NCBI RefSeq assembly: GCF_006334915.2
Contig: NZ_VDMA02000004.1
Location: 372,001 to 436,000, forward strand
Direction of reading: 5' to 3'
Origin: Microbispora catharanthi
GTDB taxonomy: Bacteria > Actinomycetota > Actinomycetes > Streptosporangiales > Streptosporangiaceae
DNA length: 64,000 nt
Below the pieces are notes generated by a model that saw nothing but the letters and a program-made list of their open reading frames with translations, searched no databases and was not told the origin of the DNA. Both the position numbers and the translations under genes were made by a program. Shown here in pieces: positions 28,740 to 37,036 of the stretch (its first letter is position 1; each line of letters begins with the position of its first letter).

Positions 28740-28985
28740 ATGTCTGCCCTTGTGAAGGGCGACCGGGTGGAGATCGTCATCGATGCGGGGGGCACCCCGC
28801 GCACCTACGAGGTGGTCGCGACCAGGGCGGGCCGCCGGATCGAGATCACGACGGGCCGCGGAGTGGTCGAGGTCACCGAGGTCACGCGGGCGGGCACTCC
28901 CGTCCGCACCGCGAGGTTCATGTCCAACCGCGTCCTCGCGCTGGTCGAACATCCCGCCGACGACCGCGGCCCGGACACCGGCTGA
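28740..28985 (+). CDS. Small conserved hypothetical protein
   Basis: 81 aa, beta-rich, possibly an SH3/OB-like barrel: 'LVKGDRVEIVIDAGG', 'YEVVATRAGRRIEIT', 'VVEVTEVTR'. AAAGGG lies just before the ATG and the gap to the permease gene is 6 bp, so it is likely in that operon. Function unknown. Confidence 0.7.
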   Translation: MSALVKGDRVEIVIDAGGTPRTYEVVATRAGRRIEITTGRGVVEVTEVTRAGTPVRTARFMSNRVLALVEHPADDRGPDTG

Positions 28986-29012
28986 CCCGGGCCCGGGCGC
29001 GGAACGCGCCGC

Positions 29013-29043
29013 CGTGGTGAGTCACTGTGGTGAGTCACTGTGG
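29013..29043. repeat. Short tandem direct repeat at a convergent gene junction
   Basis: gtggtgagtcact(gt) occurs twice in a row. The unit contains the palindrome TGAGTCA. It lies between the small hypothetical gene and the end of the Rieske gene. Confidence 0.6.
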
Positions 29044-29044
29044 G

Positions 29045-29953
29045 TTACTCCGCGGGACGGACCTGGATGACGCCGTCCTGCCGCAGCCGGGTCTGGAAGG
29101 CCGGCTGGCGCGACGTCGCGGGACCGTGCATGACCCGGCCGTCGGAGATGCGGAAGGCGCTGCCGTGCCACGGGCAGACGATGCAGGCCTGGCCTTCCTC
29201 CATGGCGACCCGGCCTTGGTGGAGAGGGCCGGCGAGGTGGGAGCAGTTGTCCGCGAGCACGCTCACGTCGTCGCCGAGGCGCAGGACGAAGAGGTCGATG
29301 TAGCCGAGCCGCCGCCGGACCGGCCGTCCGTTGGGCAGGTCCTTGAGCGCGCACAGGTCGTGCCAGCCGAGCGGCATGAGGTGGCTGACCGACTCCGCGT
29401 GGTTGGCCCCGGCGGCCTGGCGATAGGACATGTGGCTGCCGAGGTGCGCACCCGCGGAGGCCGCCGCGAGTCCCGCGTACGCGAGCATGCGCCCGGCGCG
29501 TTCACGTCCCGTCACCCGTAAGAAGAGAGAGCCCGTGTAGCAGAGCGCCGCGGCGGCGTTCGTCATGGCGTGCACCAGGCCCACGCGCTGCTGTTCGCGG
29601 TGCAGGGTGGACCAGTCGGTGAGGCCGGCCGCCACCGTGGGAACGGCGGTGCCGAGTCCCGCCAGGATCAGCGTCCGCGCCGCGCGTGAGCCCGTGTTGG
29701 TCATGTCCACCACGCTCGCCGACAGCCAGCAGCCGAAGGTCGTCACGGCGAGCGCCGGGTGCAGCGGGTGTCCCATGGGCACCCCGTGCAGGACGTCTCG
29801 CAGCTTGCCCGGGCCGAGTCTGCGGCGCACCTTCTTGGATATGACGGTGATCGGCCGGTCGAGCACGGTGGCCCGCTCGAGCCCGTCGAGGAGCTCTGCC
29901 GAAGGGACCCTCCGTGCCGTCCGGCCCGCACGCGGCCTGGTCGTCTCTTCCAT
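29045..29953 (-). CDS. DUF2231-Rieske [2Fe-2S] fusion protein
   Basis: 302 aa. The N-terminal half has a DUF2231-like domain ('HGVPMGHPLHPALAVTTFG') with about four membrane helices. The C-terminal Rieske ferredoxin domain has both cluster boxes: 'CSHLAGPLHQG' (C-x-H) and 'CIVCPWHGSAF' (C-x2-H). Probably a membrane-tethered electron carrier; the partner is not encoded nearby. Confidence 0.9.
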   Translation of the reverse strand: MEETTRPRAGRTARRVPSAELLDGLERATVLDRPITVISKKVRRRLGPGKLRDVLHGVPMGHPLHPALAVTTFGCWLSASVVDMTNTGSRAARTLILAGLGTAVPTVAAGLTDWSTLHREQQRVGLVHAMTNAAAALCYTGSLFLRVTGRERAGRMLAYAGLAAASAGAHLGSHMSYRQAAGANHAESVSHLMPLGWHDLCALKDLPNGRPVRRRLGYIDLFVLRLGDDVSVLADNCSHLAGPLHQGRVAMEEGQACIVCPWHGSAFRISDGRVMHGPATSRQPAFQTRLRQDGVIQVRPAE

Positions 29954-30056
29954 GTTTCGCCCCCTAACAGGGGATCACGTACCCCCGCGTCACAGGTGTG
30001 AACATGGACAGGCATGAGACGGTATATGCGAGTCGCTGGTGTCGGCACGCTCCTGG

Positions 30057-30659
30057 TCAGGGCGCCAGATGACCCCGGGCGACCGAGCCGGCGACCAGCC
30101 CCGCGGCGTACTCGCCGAGTGTGGGAGACCCCTCCTCGATGAGCCGCACCTTCTCCATGACCTGGTCGGCCGTCACCTTGTAGAGCGGCCAGGTGCCGCC
30201 CTCGTTGTGGTGGTTGGCGATGATCGGCGCGAGCCGGTCGAGCGCCCTGGCGAACCTCGCCTCCGGTGTGCGCCGCTCCTCGAACTCGTCCCACAGGGTG
30301 CGCAGCCGCGCCCCCTGGTCCTCCGGCAGCAGCCCGAAGATCCGGTCGGCCGCCGCGCCTTCGAGGGCGGCCTGCCCCTCGACCGCGACGGGGTCGTAGA
30401 CGAAGGTGTCGCCGGCGTCGATCTCCACGATGTCGTGGACGAGCAGCATCGCGACCACCCTGGACATGTCGGTTTCCGGGGGCGCGTGCTCGGCCAGCGT
30501 CATCGCCATCATGGCCAGATGCCAGGAGTGCTCGGCGTCGTTCTCCCGGCGCGAGCCGTCGATCAGCGAGTTCCGGCGGATGACGCGCTTCAGCTTGTCG
30601 ATCTCCATGTGGAAGGCGAGCTGAGACTGCAGCCGTTCGTGGATGAGCGCGGTCGTCAC
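30057..30659 (-). CDS. HD-domain hydrolase (YfbR/HD_3-like)
   Basis: 200 aa. Metal ligands appear in 'ENDAEHSWHLAMMAM' (His), 'LLVHDIVEIDAGD' (HD pair) and the later 'ANHHNEGG' region. Family members are 5'-deoxynucleotidases or related phosphohydrolases. GTG start at 30659. About 245 bp lie between it and the next minus-strand gene, where only degenerate protein-like fragments are seen. Confidence 0.86.
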   Translation of the reverse strand: MTTALIHERLQSQLAFHMEIDKLKRVIRRNSLIDGSRRENDAEHSWHLAMMAMTLAEHAPPETDMSRVVAMLLVHDIVEIDAGDTFVYDPVAVEGQAALEGAAADRIFGLLPEDQGARLRTLWDEFEERRTPEARFARALDRLAPIIANHHNEGGTWPLYKVTADQVMEKVRLIEEGSPTLGEYAAGLVAGSVARGHLAP

Positions 30660-30904
30660 CCGCGCAAGCCTAACCGGTCACGATCAGTTCGTCCCCGATC
30701 CGGCGCCGCGTGCCGTCAGGCTTGTCAAACGCAAGCCCTTCTCCCGTCCGGCGACGCGTCCCGCCTTGTCGTACGCGGTCACGGTGACCGGAGGGGTGTT
30801 CGGCGCGTGGTGGTGCTTGACCCGCCCCCGGGGCCTATGGCGGACCTGTGAGGTTCTCGCGGAGCGTCAGAAGGTGAAGAGGGTGTCGGACGGTGAACTG
30901 GGCG

Positions 30905-31111
30905 TCAAACGGTGAAGAGGCGGCCGACCTCCTCCAGTTCGCGTACGAGGTCGAAGCGGGGGTCGCGGTAGTGGCGGGCGCCGAAGCCGGTGCGGCTCAC
31001 GGTCCATTTCAGTTCGCGCGCCCACCTGTCCTGGTCGGCGCACAGCGCCAGGTCGGCCATCGTCATCCGGGTTTTGATCAGTGATAACCAGGCGGCACCG
31101 GGGGGATTCAC
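30905..31111 (-). CDS. Small hypothetical protein
   Basis: 68 aa. 'ARELKWTVSRTGFGARHYRD' and 'FDLVRELEEVGRLFTV' are the most protein-like parts. GTG at 31111 with AAGGAG 7 nt upstream; a start at residue 16 or 18 is also possible. No family recognised. It stands alone on the minus strand beside the XRE island. Confidence 0.6.
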   Translation of the reverse strand: MNPPGAAWLSLIKTRMTMADLALCADQDRWARELKWTVSRTGFGARHYRDPRFDLVRELEEVGRLFTV

Positions 31112-31631
31112 CAGGAGACTCCTTTCGGAGGGGTGCCAAGCGGAGATCTCGTCGTCCTGAATTCGTCATACGGAGGGCGCGTTCCATACCCGGAACGGCC
31201 TATTCGGTGTTCGCTGTGCGATGCGATGCGAGCGCCGCGACGCCCGCCGAATGTCGAAATCCCGCTGGCCCGGATGCCTCCCGTTTTCACGCGCACCCGA
31301 AGCGGCCGGCGCCCCTCGCCGGGCGCGTGCCCCGGATGGGGAAGCGGGTCTCGGAGTATTTCGCCGGCGACCGCCGGCGCCCCCACACTCCGGAAGACCC
31401 TTCCCGTATCGATCGTGACCCAGGACGCAATGCCCTGCAATACTTGACGAAAAGAAATCCGCAAGAATCTTGTGCGGATACGCTGCAAATTACGGTGCAA
31501 GTTGCACGAGCGGGCGCGGTAATCTTCGAACAGGGCGCCCCTCATCCGCGCGCCCGATCCGCCAGGGCGCGCCCACCATCCGTGCGTCCACCGCAACCAC
31601 CGGATTCACCGGATGAAGGAGGTCGGCAGGG
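31112..31631. other. Intergenic region upstream of the XRE regulator
   Basis: 520 bp with no convincing gene. The last 200 bp are less GC-rich and carry TTGACG (31444-31449), a 13-bp palindrome GTGCAA-G-TTGCAC (31495-31507), CAAGAATCTTG inside a CCGCA/TGCGG stem (31459-31477), and a 7-bp GC hairpin (31362-31379). A long promoter/operator region for the XRE gene is likely. Confidence 0.5.
31495..31507. promoter_or_regulatory. 13-bp palindrome, candidate XRE operator
   Basis: GTGCAAGTTGCAC is perfectly symmetric about its central base, 125 bp before the XRE gene, in the less GC-rich part of its upstream region. Confidence 0.45.
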
Positions 31632-32489
31632 GTGCCCGAGCACGGCAGTCCCACCGTCCGCCGCCGTCGGCTGGGGCAGGAACTGCGCCGGTTACGCGAG
31701 CGCGCCGATCTGACGGGCGACCAGGTCGCCGCCCGGCTCGGCTGGTCGGCAGCGAAGATCAGCAGAATCGAGACGGCGCGCACCTCGCCTCGCACGAGCG
31801 ATGTTGAGGCACTTTTGGTGATCTACATGGTAGATTCCCGCCAACGCCAAGAGCTGCTCGCCCTGCACCGGGACGCGACCCGGAAGGGCTGGTGGGAGGA
31901 TTACCGCGACTCCCTGCCCAAGGAATACACGACGTTCCTTGGCCTGGAGGCCGAGGCCACGGCGGCACGCGACTGGGAACCCCAGGTGGTGCCGGGTCTG
32001 TTCCAGACAGAGGCGTACGTCCGAGCCATGATGGAGAGCGGACAACGGAGCACCCTTGAGGCGCCGGGCGGCGTCCGCAGCCGGATCGAGGTCCGGATGG
32101 CGCGCCAGCAGGCGGTTCTCAGGGCGGAGAGCCCGCTGGCCATCTCGGCCGTTCTGGAGGAGTCGGTCCTGCTGCGCCGGTTCGGCGACCACGAGGTGAT
32201 GCGGGAACAGCTCAGGCGGTTGATCGAGGTGTCAGAGCTGCCGAACGTCGAGTTGCGGATCCTGCCGCTCGACGCGGACCACCCGATCAACACCGGGGCG
32301 TTCTGTCACCTCAAGGTGCCCGAGTTCCACGACGTCGTGTACCTGGAGGCACTCCTGGGCGGGCGTCTGGTCGAGGACGAGGCGATCGTCTACCGGTACG
32401 AGGTGGCATTCGACTACCTGGAGACGAAGGCCCTCGACGTGGACGACTCCCGCCGGTTCTTGGAGAAAACTGTCCGTCACTGGCGTTAG
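31632..32489 (+). CDS. XRE-family regulator with DUF5753 domain
   Basis: 285 aa. N-terminal HTH 'LGQELRRLRERADLTGDQVA' and 'LGWSAAKISRIETART'; the C-terminal ~200 residues are DUF5753 ('FLGLEAEATAARDWEPQVVP', 'GLFQTEAYVRAMM'). Such genes are abundant in filamentous actinomycetes and are usually followed by a DUF397 gene, as here. WhiJ-type pairs repress development genes. GTG at 31632 with AAGGAGG at 31615-31621. Confidence 0.92.
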   Translation: MPEHGSPTVRRRRLGQELRRLRERADLTGDQVAARLGWSAAKISRIETARTSPRTSDVEALLVIYMVDSRQRQELLALHRDATRKGWWEDYRDSLPKEYTTFLGLEAEATAARDWEPQVVPGLFQTEAYVRAMMESGQRSTLEAPGGVRSRIEVRMARQQAVLRAESPLAISAVLEESVLLRRFGDHEVMREQLRRLIEVSELPNVELRILPLDADHPINTGAFCHLKVPEFHDVVYLEALLGGRLVEDEAIVYRYEVAFDYLETKALDVDDSRRFLEKTVRHWR

Positions 32490-32552
32490 CCAGCTCTAGA
32501 CCGCCTCGGAAACCCGCGCGACATGCTTTCCGGGGGGAGAAAAACATTGTCC

Positions 32553-32759
32553 ATGAACTCGAGTGACCTGTCCGGCGCCGCCTGGTGGAAGAGCAGCCGG
32601 AGCGCTAACAACTGCGCCTGTGTGGAAGTGGCCGTACTGCCCGACGGCCATGTGGGTGTGCGCGACAGCAAGAACCAGGACGGTCCCGCTCTCGTCTTCA
32701 CCTCCGCGGAATGGGACGCGTTCATCGGCGGCGTGAAGGACGGCGAGTTCGACCTTTAG
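32553..32759 (+). CDS. DUF397 domain protein
   Basis: 68 aa. 'AAWWKSSRSANNCACVEVAV' and 'VGVRDSKNQDGPALVFTSAE' followed by 'WDAFIGGVKDGEFDL' cover the whole DUF397 domain. ATG 32553 is used; TTG 32547 has a better spacing from the GGGGGGAG stretch. DUF397 proteins act with the neighbouring XRE protein, possibly as antagonists. Its end overlaps the end of the convergent DUF6082 gene by 4 bp. Confidence 0.87.
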   Translation: MNSSDLSGAAWWKSSRSANNCACVEVAVLPDGHVGVRDSKNQDGPALVFTSAEWDAFIGGVKDGEFDL

Positions 32760-33556
32760 TCCTTGGCCTGGCCGACCTGTCCGGCGGCCAGGCCCTTCTT
32801 CTTCCTGGACATCCCTATCGTCCAGCAGATGACGGTGGCGGCTACAACGGCTATTGACGCAAGGGCTGAGGGTGACGGCCTGTTGCGACGAGGCTGGCTT
32901 GTCTTTAAAGGAATGACACGCGGAAATCGGATAGTTCTGTATTCCTCGTCTAGGATCTTCCAAAACCGGCGCTGGCGTGCGTTGTTTGCGACTGCGAGGC
33001 GAGCCATACGTGTGTCCGTCCAGAAGTCGTATCCCAATTGCTGGGAAAAGAGCGCGGTTTGCGCGTGCGACCGAAGCATTCGAGTAGAGGTTTCCCCGAC
33101 CTCATACATCATCTCCCAGTAAGAGATTATCAGATTCAAGTAGAGCCGCTGCCGTAATGTTCGCGCCTCGCGTTCTGAGTCGATGGCGCCCCAGCAGGTG
33201 AGAAGCTCGGGATTGTTGATAGCCATTTCCATCAACTGGAAATGATGGTTCCGTTCAATTTCTTTTCTTGCCGCGCGGGCATGTTTGGCCTGCAATATCA
33301 GGGAGGCTGCGACTCCTGCGAGGGCGAGGGCCGAAAAAATCGCTGAAGCGGCACCGTACGTCTGTCCGATATAGCTGAGCTGCTCCCAGTCCACATCCGC
33401 GGAGGTAGCGATCTTGCTCATGGCGACGGGGGAGGCGATGGTCAGCGCTGCTCCGACTACCACGGTAAGCACCGTCACCGTTATTGAGATCAGGTGGACC
33501 GGCGTATGAGTGCTGCGACGACGGAGTCGTGACACCCCGCAATAATGCCATGTCAA
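32756..33556 (-). CDS. DUF6082-family membrane protein
   Basis: 266 aa. Two N-terminal membrane helices (about residues 22-45 and 65-88), a cytoplasmic helical domain ('FQLMEMAINNPELLTCWGAI', 'LIISYWEMMYEVGE') and a C-terminal hydrophobic stretch with a basic tail. Clearly less GC-rich with more A/T-ending codons than its neighbours, suggesting transfer. DUF6082 genes are often near XRE/DUF397 pairs; role unknown. ATG with GAGGAA 5 nt upstream. Confidence 0.8.
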   Translation of the reverse strand: MTWHYCGVSRLRRRSTHTPVHLISITVTVLTVVVGAALTIASPVAMSKIATSADVDWEQLSYIGQTYGAASAIFSALALAGVAASLILQAKHARAARKEIERNHHFQLMEMAINNPELLTCWGAIDSEREARTLRQRLYLNLIISYWEMMYEVGETSTRMLRSHAQTALFSQQLGYDFWTDTRMARLAVANNARQRRFWKILDEEYRTIRFPRVIPLKTSQPRRNRPSPSALASIAVVAATVICWTIGMSRKKKGLAAGQVGQAKD

Positions 33557-33570
33557 TTCCTCATTGGACA

Positions 33571-33590
33571 GGCACTTGGAAGTAAGTGCC
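33571..33590. promoter_or_regulatory. Dyad upstream of the DUF6082 gene
   Basis: GGCACTT-N6-AAGTGCC, a perfect 7-bp dyad 15 bp before the DUF6082 start codon (minus strand). Possible operator. Confidence 0.4.
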
Positions 33591-33615
33591 GCGGTCCAGG
33601 AGAAACGAACAAGCG

Positions 33616-33653
33616 CGTACGGCCCGCGCCTGGAAAGGGGCGCGAGCCGTACG
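33616..33653 (-). terminator. Terminator after the catalase gene
   Basis: CGTACGGCCCGCGCC pairs with GGCGCGAGCCGTACG (15 bp, one mismatch), 8-nt loop, 15 bp beyond the catalase stop. A short T-rich stretch follows on the minus strand. Confidence 0.75.
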
Positions 33654-33667
33654 TGAGGGGAAGGGGG

Positions 33668-35116
33668 TCAGGCGACGCCGAGCCCCTGCGCGACGCGCTG
33701 GCCGAGGTCCTTGTGGATGTTGGTCCAGTAGTCGACCACGCGCTTCTTCATGTCGGCGGTGACCTCGGGAGCCGAGGCGTGGCCGACGATGTTGCTCACC
33801 ATGTGGTCACGGTCGACGTCCGAGAGCACGTGCTCCCACAGCGCGCGCGGCTGGACGTAGTCGTCGTCCTCGCGGTGCCTGACGTGGGCGCTCCGGATGA
33901 TCTCACCGGTGACCTGGTAGTTCTCGCCCTCGTAGAGCGACGGGTCGGCCGCCGGGCCGTTGACGCTGTTCGGCGCGTAGACCGGGTCGCCCGGGTTGCG
34001 GTAGCGCATCCGGCCGTCGCGGTTGTAGCTGTGCACCGGCACCTTCGGCGCGTTTACCGGAAGCTGCAGGTAGTTCGGTCCGATGCGGTAGCGGTGTGCG
34101 TCCGGGTAGGAGAACAGGCGGCCCTGGAGCATCTTGTCGGGAGAGGGGCCGACGCCCGGCACCAGGTTCGCCGGCTCGAAGCCCGCCTGCTCGACCTCGG
34201 CGAAGTAGTTCTCCGGGTTGCGGTTCAGCACGAACCGGCCGATGGTGATCTCCGGATAGTCGGAGTGCGGCCAGACCTTGGTGAGGTCAAACGGGTTGAA
34301 CCGGTAGTCCGCCGCGTCCTCGAACGGCATGATCTGGACGTTGACCTTCCACGCCGGGTGGTCGCCGTTGCTGATGGCGGTGTGCAGGTCGCGGATGTGG
34401 AAGTCCGGGTCCTCCGCCACCAGCGCCCTGGCCTCGGCGTCGGTGAGGTTCTCGATGCCCTGCTCGGTCTTGAAGTGGTACTTGACCCAGAACTTCTCGC
34501 CCGCGGCGTTGTACCAGAGGAAGGTGTGCGACCCGAAGCCGTGCATGTGCCGCCATGAGCGCGGCGTGCCGCGGTCGGTCATGAGGAACGACACCTGGTG
34601 GGCCGACTCGGGCGACAATGTCCAGAAGTCCCACTGCATGTTGTGGTCGTGTGTGTGGGTGTCGGCGCGGCGCTTCTGCGAGTGGATGAAGTCGGAGAAC
34701 TTCGACGGGTCGCGGATGAAGAAGATCGGCGTGTTGTTGCCGACGATGTCGTAGTTGCCGTCCTCCGTGTAGAACTTGATCGCGAAGCCGCGGGGGTCGC
34801 GTACGGTGTCGGCGCTGCCCAGCTCGCCGGCGACGGTCGAGAACCGCAGGAAGAGCCCGGTCTCCTCGCCCTTCTGGAACAGCTTGGCCTTGGTGTACCG
34901 GCTGACGTCCTCGGTGATCCGCAGCACGCCGTACGCGCCGCCGCCCTTGGCGTGCACCACGCGCTCGGGGACCCGCTCCCGGTTGAAGTGGGCCATCTTC
35001 TGGATCAGGTAGTGGTCCTGCAGCAGCAGCGGGCCGTTGGGGCCGACGGACAGCGAGAACTCGTCGCTGGGAGCGGGAATCCCGGCGTCGGTGGTGGTGA
35101 TGGGCCTGTCGGTCAT
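33668..35116 (-). CDS. katA: Monofunctional heme catalase
   Basis: 482 aa, the usual clade 3 length. 'RVPERVVHAKGGGAYGVL' holds the catalytic His, 'GNNTPIFFIRDPSKF' the Asn, and 'RLFSYPDAHRYRIGPNYLQL' the proximal heme Tyr. ATG at 35116 with GGAGG 8 nt before is preferred to the GTG 21 nt upstream. It lies 69 bp downstream of a Fur-type regulator on the same strand, so it is peroxide-inducible by context. Confidence 0.95.
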   Translation of the reverse strand: MTDRPITTTDAGIPAPSDEFSLSVGPNGPLLLQDHYLIQKMAHFNRERVPERVVHAKGGGAYGVLRITEDVSRYTKAKLFQKGEETGLFLRFSTVAGELGSADTVRDPRGFAIKFYTEDGNYDIVGNNTPIFFIRDPSKFSDFIHSQKRRADTHTHDHNMQWDFWTLSPESAHQVSFLMTDRGTPRSWRHMHGFGSHTFLWYNAAGEKFWVKYHFKTEQGIENLTDAEARALVAEDPDFHIRDLHTAISNGDHPAWKVNVQIMPFEDAADYRFNPFDLTKVWPHSDYPEITIGRFVLNRNPENYFAEVEQAGFEPANLVPGVGPSPDKMLQGRLFSYPDAHRYRIGPNYLQLPVNAPKVPVHSYNRDGRMRYRNPGDPVYAPNSVNGPAADPSLYEGENYQVTGEIIRSAHVRHREDDDYVQPRALWEHVLSDVDRDHMVSNIVGHASAPEVTADMKKRVVDYWTNIHKDLGQRVAQGLGVA

Positions 35117-35185
35117 GGGGCCGTCCTCCGGGGTCACTTCATGGAACCTGCGTGCGGAAAGCAGCGGAAAGCAGGGACGCGAGAC

Positions 35186-35638
35186 TCAGACGTGGGCGGA
35201 GTCGGGCTGGGCGCTGCCGGCCTCGGCCCGGCACGGGGGGCACAGGCCCCAGTAGATGACGTCCGCCTCGTCCACCAGGTAGCCGGCGTCCGACGCCGGC
35301 TCCAGGCAGGGCGCGTGCCCCACCGCGCAGTCGACGTCCGTGACTCTTCCGCAACTGCGGCAGACGAGGTGGTGGTGGTTGTCGCCCACCCGCGTCTCGT
35401 ACCGCGTCGGGCTGCCCGCGGGCTCGATGCGGCGGAGCAGTCCGCCGCGCTGCAACGCGTTCAGCGAGTCGTAGACGGCTTGCAGGGACACCTGGCCGAC
35501 GCGTTCGCACACACCGCGATGGATGGCTTCCACGTCGAGGTGGTCGCCTCCGCTCACGGTCTGCATGATCGCCAGCCGGGCCGCGGTCACCCTCAGTCCG
35601 GCCTGGCGAAGGCGCCCGGCGTCGTCCACAGCCCCCAC
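35186..35638 (-). CDS. Fur-family regulator (CatR/PerR-like)
   Basis: 150 aa. Winged helix 'LRQAGLRVTAARLAIMQTVS' and 'VSLQAVYDSLNALQRGGLLR'. 'VGDNHHHLVCRSCGRVTDVD' provides the metal-sensing His cluster, and the CxxC pairs ('CRSC', 'CPPC') a structural zinc site. The context before katA matches the CatR-type peroxide sensor of Streptomyces. GTG at 35638. It probably binds the palindrome 12 bp upstream. Confidence 0.91.
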   Translation of the reverse strand: MGAVDDAGRLRQAGLRVTAARLAIMQTVSGGDHLDVEAIHRGVCERVGQVSLQAVYDSLNALQRGGLLRRIEPAGSPTRYETRVGDNHHHLVCRSCGRVTDVDCAVGHAPCLEPASDAGYLVDEADVIYWGLCPPCRAEAGSAQPDSAHV

Positions 35639-35649
35639 GTTAGCAGCAA

Positions 35650-35666
35650 ACTTGAACGGTTCAAGT
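35650..35666. promoter_or_regulatory. Fur/CatR-type operator
   Basis: ACTTGAAC-G-GTTCAAGT, a perfect 17-bp palindrome immediately upstream of the Fur-family gene. The promoter drives regulator and catalase. Confidence 0.8.
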
Positions 35667-35747
35667 AAAGGAACTCTCCCAGTTATTTGCCCCAGGATCT
35701 CCCGCGGGCTCCCCGGATGTCGGCGGAAGATGGCATGCTCGGGTGCC

Positions 35748-36836
35748 GTGAGACGTCAGCCCCTCGCCCTGTCCCTGTTCGCCCTCCTCGCGGCTCCCCT
35801 TCTCGTCGCGGGGTGCAGCCCGGCGGAGAGCGAGCCCGTCCCCGGTGCGTCGCAACCGGAGGTCAAGACCGCGACGCCGTCTCCCAAGCCGCAGCGGCGG
35901 CCCTTCACGATCTCCTTCGCGGGCGACGTGCACTTCGAGGGCGTCCTGCGCAACCGGCTCAACGCCGACCCCCGTACGGCGCTCGGCCCGATCGCCGCCG
36001 TGCTGCGCAAATCCAACCTCACCGCGCTCAACCTCGAGACGGCCATCACCACCGCCGGTACGCCCGCGCCGGGCAAGCAGTTCACCTTCCGCGCCCCGGC
36101 CACGGCGTTCGCCGCGCTCAAGGCCGCCGGGGTGGACGTCGTCACGATGGCCAACAACCACGGCATGGACTACATGGAGAGCGGCCTGCGGGACACGCTC
36201 GCCGCGATCAGGTCCTCGAAGTTCCCCGTCATCGGCATCGGCGCGAACGAGACCGAGGCATACCGGCCCTATCGCCGGACGGTCAACGGCAACCGGGTGT
36301 CGATCATCGGCGCGACCCAGGTGCTCGACGAGCAGTTCATCCAGGCGTGGACCGCCTCCGGGGACAAGGGCGGGCTCGCCTCGGCGAAGAACGAGCCCCG
36401 GCTCCTGCGTGCCGTGCGGCAGGCCCGCAAGAACTCCGACACCGTCATCGTGTTCCTGCACTGGGGCACCGAGCTGGTCAAGTGCCCGACGCCGGTGCAG
36501 CGGAGCCTGGCGGACAAGCTCGCGGCCGCGGGCGCCGACGTGATCGTGGGCAGCCACGCGCACATCCTGCTGGGCGGCGGTTACTCCGGCCAGGCGTACG
36601 TCCAGTACGGCCTGGGCAACTTCGCCTTCTACAACTGGGGCCCGGACACCGGGACGACCGGTGTGCTCACCCTGACGATCAACGGCAGGAAGGTGCTCAA
36701 GGACCAGTGGACCCCCGCCCGGATCAACGGCGGCGTGCCGATTCCCGTGACGGGCGGCGCCAAGCAGCAGGCGCTCGGCGCGTACCGCGCGCTGCGCGGC
36801 TGCACCGGCCTGTCGGCCGCACCCGCCGACTCCTGA
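35748..36836 (+). CDS. CapA-family lipoprotein (poly-gamma-glutamate synthesis-like)
   Basis: 362 aa. Lipobox 'LLVAGC' near residue 24, then a metallophosphatase-like CapA domain: 'ISFAGDVHFEG', 'LNLETAIT', 'VVTMANNHGMDYMESGL', 'IVFLHWGTEL' and 'VGSHAHILLGGG'. GTG at 35748 is used; an in-frame ATG at 35730 adds six residues. Without capBC nearby, a role in cell-wall or polymer metabolism is more likely than capsule synthesis. Confidence 0.88.
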   Translation: MRRQPLALSLFALLAAPLLVAGCSPAESEPVPGASQPEVKTATPSPKPQRRPFTISFAGDVHFEGVLRNRLNADPRTALGPIAAVLRKSNLTALNLETAITTAGTPAPGKQFTFRAPATAFAALKAAGVDVVTMANNHGMDYMESGLRDTLAAIRSSKFPVIGIGANETEAYRPYRRTVNGNRVSIIGATQVLDEQFIQAWTASGDKGGLASAKNEPRLLRAVRQARKNSDTVIVFLHWGTELVKCPTPVQRSLADKLAAAGADVIVGSHAHILLGGGYSGQAYVQYGLGNFAFYNWGPDTGTTGVLTLTINGRKVLKDQWTPARINGGVPIPVTGGAKQQALGAYRALRGCTGLSAAPADS

Positions 36837-37036
36837 CGGCAGTGCGAGGGGATTCTTGCCGCAAATCAGACGACTGGTCGATAAGCGCTGACCACGGCGC
36901 GTGAAACAGGCAAGATGGGTGGGTGTCCAGCCGGTACGTGAGGGAAGCAGGCGGCCCCGCTGTCGCCGTCGAGCACTGTGCTGCCGTAGAGACCTGTGCC
37001 GCCGCCGAGAAATGGGTCCGTGGGGGTGGTGAGGGA

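Noticed and set aside
30643..30915. 90-codon plus-strand frame between the HD gene and the small hypothetical gene
   Set aside because: No ribosome site, no recognisable domain; the minus strand has better protein-like fragments.
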